Source: Microstegium vimineum (taxonomy: Eukaryota; Streptophyta; Magnoliopsida; Poales; Poaceae). Taken from it: a stretch of DNA of 64,000 nucleotides. Position 1 is the first letter of the stretch. Every line of letters begins with the position of its first letter. Shown here one piece after another: positions 58,558-64,000 of the stretch. The notes beneath the pieces were generated by a model, which worked only from the letters and a program-made list of their open reading frames with translations, searched no databases and was not told where the DNA came from. The stretch is taken from assembly GCA_022036555.1 (NCBI GenBank), contig CM039130.1, positions 18,311,937 through 18,375,936 of the forward strand, read 5' to 3'. A program made the position numbers and the translations under genes.

Positions 58558-59995
58558 TCACCCTTGGATCAACTTGTGCTTTCTCCCAACGGCTCATATT
58601 CACTTCACATGGATCCTTAGGCCCACATAAAGAAAACCAAAGTGACAAACATCTTAGAAGAAAAAACCAAGTCACATGACAAGTGGGACCACCTTGTAGA
58701 AGAAGGTGGTGGGCCTGAGACCCCCAGGGGGGTCGGCCGATACCCCACTAGGGGCTACCACCCCCACTTGGTCCCTGATCAGTGGGGCACCTTCTAGAAG
58801 CTTGGCGGCAGGGATCACCTGCCATAGGGGGGGTTGGCCGATACCCCCCATGGTCCCTACTGTGCCTGGTGACTACCCCATGCATTTAACACATGTTGAA
58901 GATCAAGACCCTCCAATCCAAGTCGATTTAGAGGCGATGGATCCAAGGGACCAAAAGTGAAGCCTCGAGATCGATGACGTGGCGGTGGAGTAGCCCCTAC
59001 TCCACCTCCCACTATAAATAGAGGCTCACCCCCATCTTCATTCATGGTGAAGAAGCCTACAAGCTCAAATGCTTAGATCTTCTAGTAGTTAGTCTAGAGT
59101 GGGAGTTAGAGTTGAGTCGAGCTGTACTCGGGATTTCTGGAGTCGTCTTCTAGAGAGTCTGGTATAGCTCTTGTATCTTTCCTTCTTTGTAAGACTTTAC
59201 TTTATTCAATATATTACTTTTCCTCTACTTTGATTAGTCTTTACTTTGAGCTTTACTATACTTGTTATAGTCTTGTTATATGCTTTTGCTTATTACTAGC
59301 CTTTACATCAATAGTCTGTGATCCTTGTGGCCTTTCCTGTATGCGATCATTGCCTGTCATAGGGTGCTTTGGTTATAGATCATAGTCAAAGTAGTAAGTT
59401 GTGTGTAACCGTGGTGCTTATATATCATCTTACCCTTGGTTACCGCTTGTTGCACGGATTGTTTGTGGTAGCTAGGAAGAGAGTGACAACCTTGTCTAGT
59501 CTTTGTATTCCACTACGTGTTCTTAGGAAAGTTCTTTAAAGGTAAGGCCCCCATAAAAAGAGAGCGTGACCTGGTAGGAGGTTTGCCCTCCTGCTGATCT
59601 ATCCTCTCTCCTAGCATACTTGTATTGAGGTGACAAACTATAGTGTTTAGACTAATTAATTGGCTAAGTGTATTGAAGTAGAGTGAATTACATTGGAGTC
59701 CTAATCTCTCTTGTTGTGCTCCCACCTAGCTATACTCACTAGTTATCTTTAAGGTATATTTTACCTTGGCTTGTTCATCCATCACCTTCCTATCACGTTA
59801 TTCGATTACCCCCTATACAAGTTGGTACTAAGTTGAGGTGCTCTCTAGGATCTCTCTCTAATTATCATTTATAGCTACCGCTTTCCCTTGGGAAAATATA
59901 AATTGTGATACCTTGGAATACTCCTAGGTGAAGTGCTACAACAGTATAATCTGTGTGCTTGCGGTTTTATCCAGTAGTCATAAGAAATACCAACA
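58558..59995 (+). repeat. Athila1 LTR, right piece
   Basis: Continues the LTR begun at 46087. TATAAATA lies at 59013-59020 (CCCACTATAAATAGAGGC). It ends CATAAGAAATACCAACA right before the primer region. The rebuilt length is about 1.7 kb. Confidence 0.85.
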
Positions 59996-60003
59996 AGCAT
60001 TTC

Positions 60004-60021
60004 TGGCGTCATCGCCGGGGA
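60004..60021 (+). other. Primer binding site of Athila1
   Basis: TGGCGTCATCGCCGGGGA, a variant of the Asp-tRNA site, nine bases after the LTR. Confidence 0.8.
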
Positions 60022-60109
60022 AAGCATAGCCTAGAAATTTTAATTAGATTGAATCCTGAGATTCTCATTAACTTAGTAATCAATTAGCTATAGGGGCTTA
60101 CCCCTGTCT

Positions 60110-61140
60110 GTGTCTTCCTTTGTTGTGAAGCCAGACAGACAGTGTATGATCATCGGTTTCCATCTGGCTGGAAATTATCTAGAAGACCCCGAGCAGCTGT
60201 TGAGGAGGACTAAACGTCGTCAAGTTCCCTCTCAGAGGATCATCTCGACCCTGAATCCGTTTGAGGAAGGAGGTTCCGCACCACCACTCAAGGAAGCCAA
60301 GGCTGAGAAGGCGATCTCTGACTTCTCAGCCACGTCCGCTACCCACGTAGCTCAGGGCCCTGAAGTCAACTTCGGGGATGCCACATTCGAGCTGAAGCCT
60401 GCCTTGATCCACATGGTGCAGGCCAACCCATTTTGTAGGAAGCGCCATGAGGATGCCAACGCTCACCTCCAGCACTTCATGGAGTTGTGTGGCACTTTTA
60501 CCATCAAGGGAATGGCGTCTGATGCCATTCGCCTTCGCCTTTTCCCATTCTCATTGTTGGGAAAGGTGAGCAATGGTTCTACGCCCACAAAGAAGAAGTC
60601 ACTACATGGGAGAGGTGTGCTAACGCATTCCTCAAGAAATTCTTCCCGACGAGCAAAACCAATGCCCTTCATGGAAAGATCTCGAGCTTCTTACAACAAG
60701 CTGATGAGACGATTCCCGAAGCATAGGAGCGTCTCCAAGAGTACATTCGTGCCTGTCCTCATCATGGGATAGACAATTGGCTCTTGATTCAAGGATTGTA
60801 TCACGGGCTATCCAGTATGGCCTGTAGTCACCTTGATGCTACCACTGGAGGGGCATTCCTCCAACACATAGTGAGGAATGCCAAGGACCTCATCGAGAAA
60901 ATGGTGATCAACCAAGGATGGGGTGAGGAACGTCTCCAGCTGAAAAAGAGAGGTATGCACACCGTCAATGAGGTGGACATGCTCTCTGCCAAGATTGATC
61001 TCTTAATGAAGAAGATAGAAGAAGAGTCCAAGAAGGAACAAGAGGCCATCTACCCCATCACTACCGCACGAGCTATTGAAGCCGATCCATAGTGCGAGGT
61101 GTGCGGGGAAAATGATCACTCGGGCAACAACTGCCCCAAG
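60110..61140 (+). pseudogene. Athila1 gag
   Basis: The frame opens near 60110 without a clear ATG. The Athila capsid motif is plain: FELKPALIHMVQANPF, then HLQHFMELCGTF and RLRLFPFSLLG (about 60387-60560). A one-base frame change near 60565 moves it into the next frame. There it continues to a TAG at 60724 and then from 60784 (LIQGLYHGLSS) to TAG 61090. Right after this stop is a zinc knuckle CEVCGENDHSGNNC (61093-61134), a perfect C-x2-C-x4-H-x4-C. The product would be the capsid and RNA-binding protein. It is broken by at least one frameshift and two nonsense codons. Confidence 0.88.
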
Positions 61141-61818
61141 ACATTGAAGGAGGACATGAACTTCATCAACAACAACCACCACAACAACAACAACGGGTAT
61201 CGACCCCAACAACAAGGAAATTGAAATTCGCACCCCTTCTACCAAGGTAATGGAGGTAATAGCATTAATAATAATTACAATTCCTACAATAATCAGCCTT
61301 CATTGAAAGATCTTGTTCTTGGTCAATCTAAAATCAATGATAGTATAAATAGAAAAATGATAGCTAATAATAAAGTTCTTGAAAATCTTGGTGAGAAAAT
61401 GGATAGCTTTGCCATTGCCATGAAAAATCAATTGAGTTTTAATAAAATGTTAGAAACACAACTAGCTCAATTAGAAGCAGCTATTCCATCTCTAGAATAT
61501 GGTAAGATTCCTAGGAAACCAGAGGATCCAATTAAAAATGTCAACATGGTCACAATGAGGTTCAGTAAGCCTCTACTTCGCTCCAATTGGGGCTATCTCC
61601 TCGATCCTCTCATGATCATGAAGAAGGAAGATCCAGGCCATCCAACGATCAAGTGCTCAATTGGACAACAGACCTTCCACAACGCCTTCTGCTAACTCGG
61701 ATCAAGTGTGAACATCATGTCCAAGGTAACTTATGATAATCTGTTAGGGGGACCCTTGTTCCCTACATGTGTTCGTTTGCAGATGGCGGATCAACCATGA
61801 GGTTTCCCAAGGGACTGG
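61141..61818 (+). pseudogene. Athila1 gag-protease link and protease start
   Basis: An Asn/His/Gln-rich stretch (61166-61215) follows the knuckle. The frame 61303-61695 has a helical NKMLETQLAQLEAAIPSLE segment typical of the gag-protease link in Athila. The protease motif would begin at FC.LGSSVNIMSK, but a TAA at 61693-61695 stands where the catalytic Asp is expected. FPKGLV near 61800-61818 is the next conserved block and is cut by the SIRE-type LTR. Confidence 0.8.
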
Positions 61819-63746
61819 TGAAGGACCGATAACGGCGACCAGAGGGGGGGGTGATTGGGAGCCTCAAATTTCTTTCGAAAGATTTGGCCGTTGTCCCAAA
61901 ATCACCTCCAAAAGCCAAACCCACTCACTGTGATGTCCATGACCCAAGAAGAGGGTGGATGCTCCCTAGGAACACAGCGAGACACCACACAAGTGCTAAG
62001 TTCACAAACCGAGTCGAAGGAAAGAAAATAAGACACTCAACTTCTATCAGCGAGAAGCAAGTACTCGAATCTAAAACACCCAAGTAAACTAGTGACAAGA
62101 GCACATAGATAAGTTCCTTGACATGATAGAAACCCAACGCAACAGACGGAACGCAATTCAGAGCCCAAACGCTCAAGATAGCGAATTTGCGGCGCTGCTG
62201 CAGCGAATACCGGACACGTCCGGTTTGCTTTTTCAGCCCAGACAGGTCTCAAGAGAAAAATCTAAAACCATATCAAATGGTGTCCAAAAATTCTGACATT
62301 TTAACCCTAGATTCTAGACACCATGGATCAGGTCTCCAGAAATTTTCAGCTCAAAATTCCAAGGGGAAAAATACCGGACACGTCCGGAATTCTTACCGGA
62401 CACGTCCAGAATTCTTACCGGACACGTCCGGTATCAGCGAGCTGATTTCGGCTGAAAACTGGAAAAAGTTGAAACTCGATCAAATCAACTCCGATTGACC
62501 CCAAATTTTGTGGGCAGGCTCCTGAGGTAGTATTGATGCTACTCCATGAGTTTCATTGCCTTTGGTGCCCCCACAAAATTCGGGATAAATCAAAATCCGA
62601 GAGGGGAAGAAAAATGACCGGAGAAGGGAGAATCACCCGATCTGCGTGCTCACCCCAAACGAACCCGATTCCTTTGGTCAAAACCTTCACAAGGGATCCT
62701 AACACCTTCTCCAACAAGTGGTTTGCAAAAAGATCAAGAAACGAGAGAGATCAAGCAAAAACACCAGAGAGGGGAATTGCAAAAACGCAAAGAACACGAG
62801 ACAAGCAATTCATGAATCGAATCCCGGAGGACACGAGGAGGTTACGAACTGCATTCCTTGCACAAATAAGTTCCTACAAATACTAACTTGTGGACCTCAA
62901 GCAAGAATCACTAGGGGAGGAAAAAACCTAGGAATGAGAGGGAGGAAGGCAAATGTAAGAGGTGAGGATGAAGATAACCCTTAATCCCCTTATAAGGAGG
63001 TCTAAGTGGACATTTTCACTTAGCCCCTCGATACATGAGTGAACTACCTAGTCCTGAGACACTGCAGTCCAAGCTCTCGAAATATCTTCTAGGTTTTCAT
63101 CGGACAGCCCCGCTTCCTGCCTTGACTTGCCGTCGCCTCGACGCAACCTCCAGGATTCCGCCACGTGCCGCCCCCGCTTCCTCGGAAGCTCCGCCCGGGT
63201 TTTGAGGCCCAAACCCGCGAAACCCGCCACCGGTAGCTTTGGGCTCAACTATCGAACCCCGAGTTTTGAGGTCCAAACTCGGAAACCATCCTCCGATGGT
63301 TTTGAGGCCCAAACCACCAAACCGCTCGACACGTGCCACCTCGTCCTTGCCCGGCCCGGCTCTTAGTCCCCTAAGCCTCCTGATCGACTCGCTCGCCGAC
63401 CGTCTTTACTTGGTCAAAACGGTCTACCTCCATGTCTTCTCGCGCTCGCCGGTGCCAAGTACTAGCCACCACAGCTAGTCCGCCAGCGCCCATGGTCCCT
63501 TGGTCCGAGTCCCGCTTCCGCCCTTCACCACTCTCAGTCCATCAACACGACAAGCCTCTACTCGACCTTCACCACACCATTGTCCATTGTCTCTGGGCCT
63601 AGTACCTGCACACCATAAGCTGATAGACAGGCACACACATGCTTTCGCAAGGATTAGTATAAACCGCTCAAACTGAAACACCCAAATGTTGATCAATCAC
63701 TCATCACAACTAAACAACATAGGCACATATCAACTATGTGTTCGCA
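61819..63746 (-). repeat. SIRE-type 3' LTR (1.93 kb)
   Basis: Minus strand TGCGAACACATAG start, CGGTCCTTCA end. A CCTTATAAGG near 62988-62997 may be the promoter core. It contains GC-rich coding-like frames near 63040-63480 that I regard as compositional. Confidence 0.75.
62372..62432. repeat. 22-base tandem repeats with an ACGT core
   Basis: Three copies of TACCGGACACGTCCGGAATTCT at 62372, 62394 and 62416 (the third partial). A fourth lone copy of CCGGACACGTCCGG lies near 62210. Each has a palindromic CCGGAC/GTCCGG frame around CACGT, the core bound by plant bZIP factors. Confidence 0.85.
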
Positions 63747-63747
63747 A

Positions 63748-63760
63748 TCTCCCCCTTAAT
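63748..63760 (-). other. Polypurine tract of the SIRE-type element
   Basis: ATTAAGGGGGAGA on the minus strand, directly before the LTR start. Confidence 0.75.
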
Positions 63761-64000
63761 GAGTGCATTGTCAACACAAGTGCATTTCAGATTTGAGCCA
63801 CAAGGTAAAGCTCTCCAAATGACCAAAAGCTAAGAAAGCCAAAACGAGGTCACTTGACAGAAGCAAATCGCATCCAAAACTTGGTTCCCAAAGACATGGG
63901 CAACGACTCGATGCAACCAAGCAAAACATAGCTAGCCCTCAAGAAGAGGCAGAAAAAGGGCTCAACACCGCTAGCAAAGCCAAGATACCAAACGCCATAC

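Larger units (their letters stand above)
45354..61818 (+). mobile_element. Athila-lineage element Athila1, rearranged; continues beyond the SIRE insertion
   Basis: Order: LTR start fragment (45354), 3' internal end, polypurine tract (46072), full LTR (46087-46346 plus 58558-59995), Asp-type primer site (60004), gag and the start of protease. An LTR with a polypurine tract before it and a primer site after it means two elements share it, as expected after recombination between LTRs. Athila2 is inserted in that LTR, and a SIRE-type element in the protease region. Confidence 0.75.
61819..64000 (-). mobile_element. SIRE-type Ty1/copia element, 3' end, minus strand
   Basis: On the minus strand: internal 3' sequence (64000-63761), a polypurine tract, and a 3' LTR down to 61819. 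The CACCCCCCCCTCTGGTCGCC phrase close to the LTR end and the ATTAAGGGGGAGA tract are typical of SIRE/Maximus elements. The rest lies beyond the window, so the target duplication cannot be checked; its left copy should be ACTGG (61814-61818). Confidence 0.75.

Noticed and set aside
61847..61852. TGATTGGG as the LTR end of the SIRE-type element
   Set aside because: In this family the G-rich stretch lies inside the LTR. The better end is TGAAGGACCG at 61819.
1..64000. A host gene, or a new defence or metabolic system
   Set aside because: Every supported coding region belongs to a transposable element. I found no intron-containing sense gene, tRNA or rRNA.

Overview
The window is a block of nested plant transposable elements, and I see no host gene in it. 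The mix (Tekay chromovirus, Tat-lineage and Athila-lineage Ty3/gypsy elements, a SIRE-type Ty1/copia LTR, a CACTA-type terminus) and the protein styles (grass-type Tat gag, plant mobile domain, PF04195-type antisense gene) point to a monocot, most likely a large-genome grass. Species cannot be read from the sequence. Family names come from motifs I recognise, not from a search.

Layout. 1-5502: the 3' part of a Tekay chromovirus (pol plus 3' LTR), inserted in an Athila-type LTR (5503-6350) that itself sits in a minus-strand LTR fragment (6351-6714). 6715-43313: an old gag-only LTR element, here called R, broken by two large insertions. The first insertion is Tat element T1 (6841-19611), which has gag, PR, RT, two RNase H domains, IN and a spliced antisense gene with a plant mobile domain. 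The second is a short CACTA-like element (about 20434-40883). That element contains Tat element T2 (20719-40111, TSD CCACC), which contains its sister T3 (24934-38032), which contains a young gag-only LTR element N1 (31870-35896, TSD GGAAG). N1 and R belong to one family, so R > CACTA > T2 > T3 > N1 is a five-level nest.

43314-45353: a minisatellite, another Athila-like LTR and unassigned sequence. 45354-61818: Athila1, with a truncated LTR, a 3' internal end, a PPT, a complete LTR, a PBS and a broken gag-PR region. Its LTR holds Athila2 (46347-58552, TSD ATCCT), and Athila2 holds a minus-strand solo Tekay-type LTR (49795-53231, near-matching TSD). 61819-64000: the 3' end of a minus-strand SIRE-type copia element inserted in the Athila1 protease region.

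How the parts work together. Only T1 carries a complete set of retrotransposon domains, and it has stops, frameshifts and two lost catalytic aspartates. T2 and T3 keep gag and PR but no pol. N1 and R encode only a gag-like protein, so they would need enzymes from relatives. T1 and T3 each carry a different multi-intron gene in antisense next to the 3' LTR. The strongest unexplained signal is a roughly 15-fold excess of the hexamer GCCGAT/ATCGGC throughout T1, in LTRs, sense genes and the antisense gene alike. I found no CRISPR array, rRNA, tRNA or organelle sequence.
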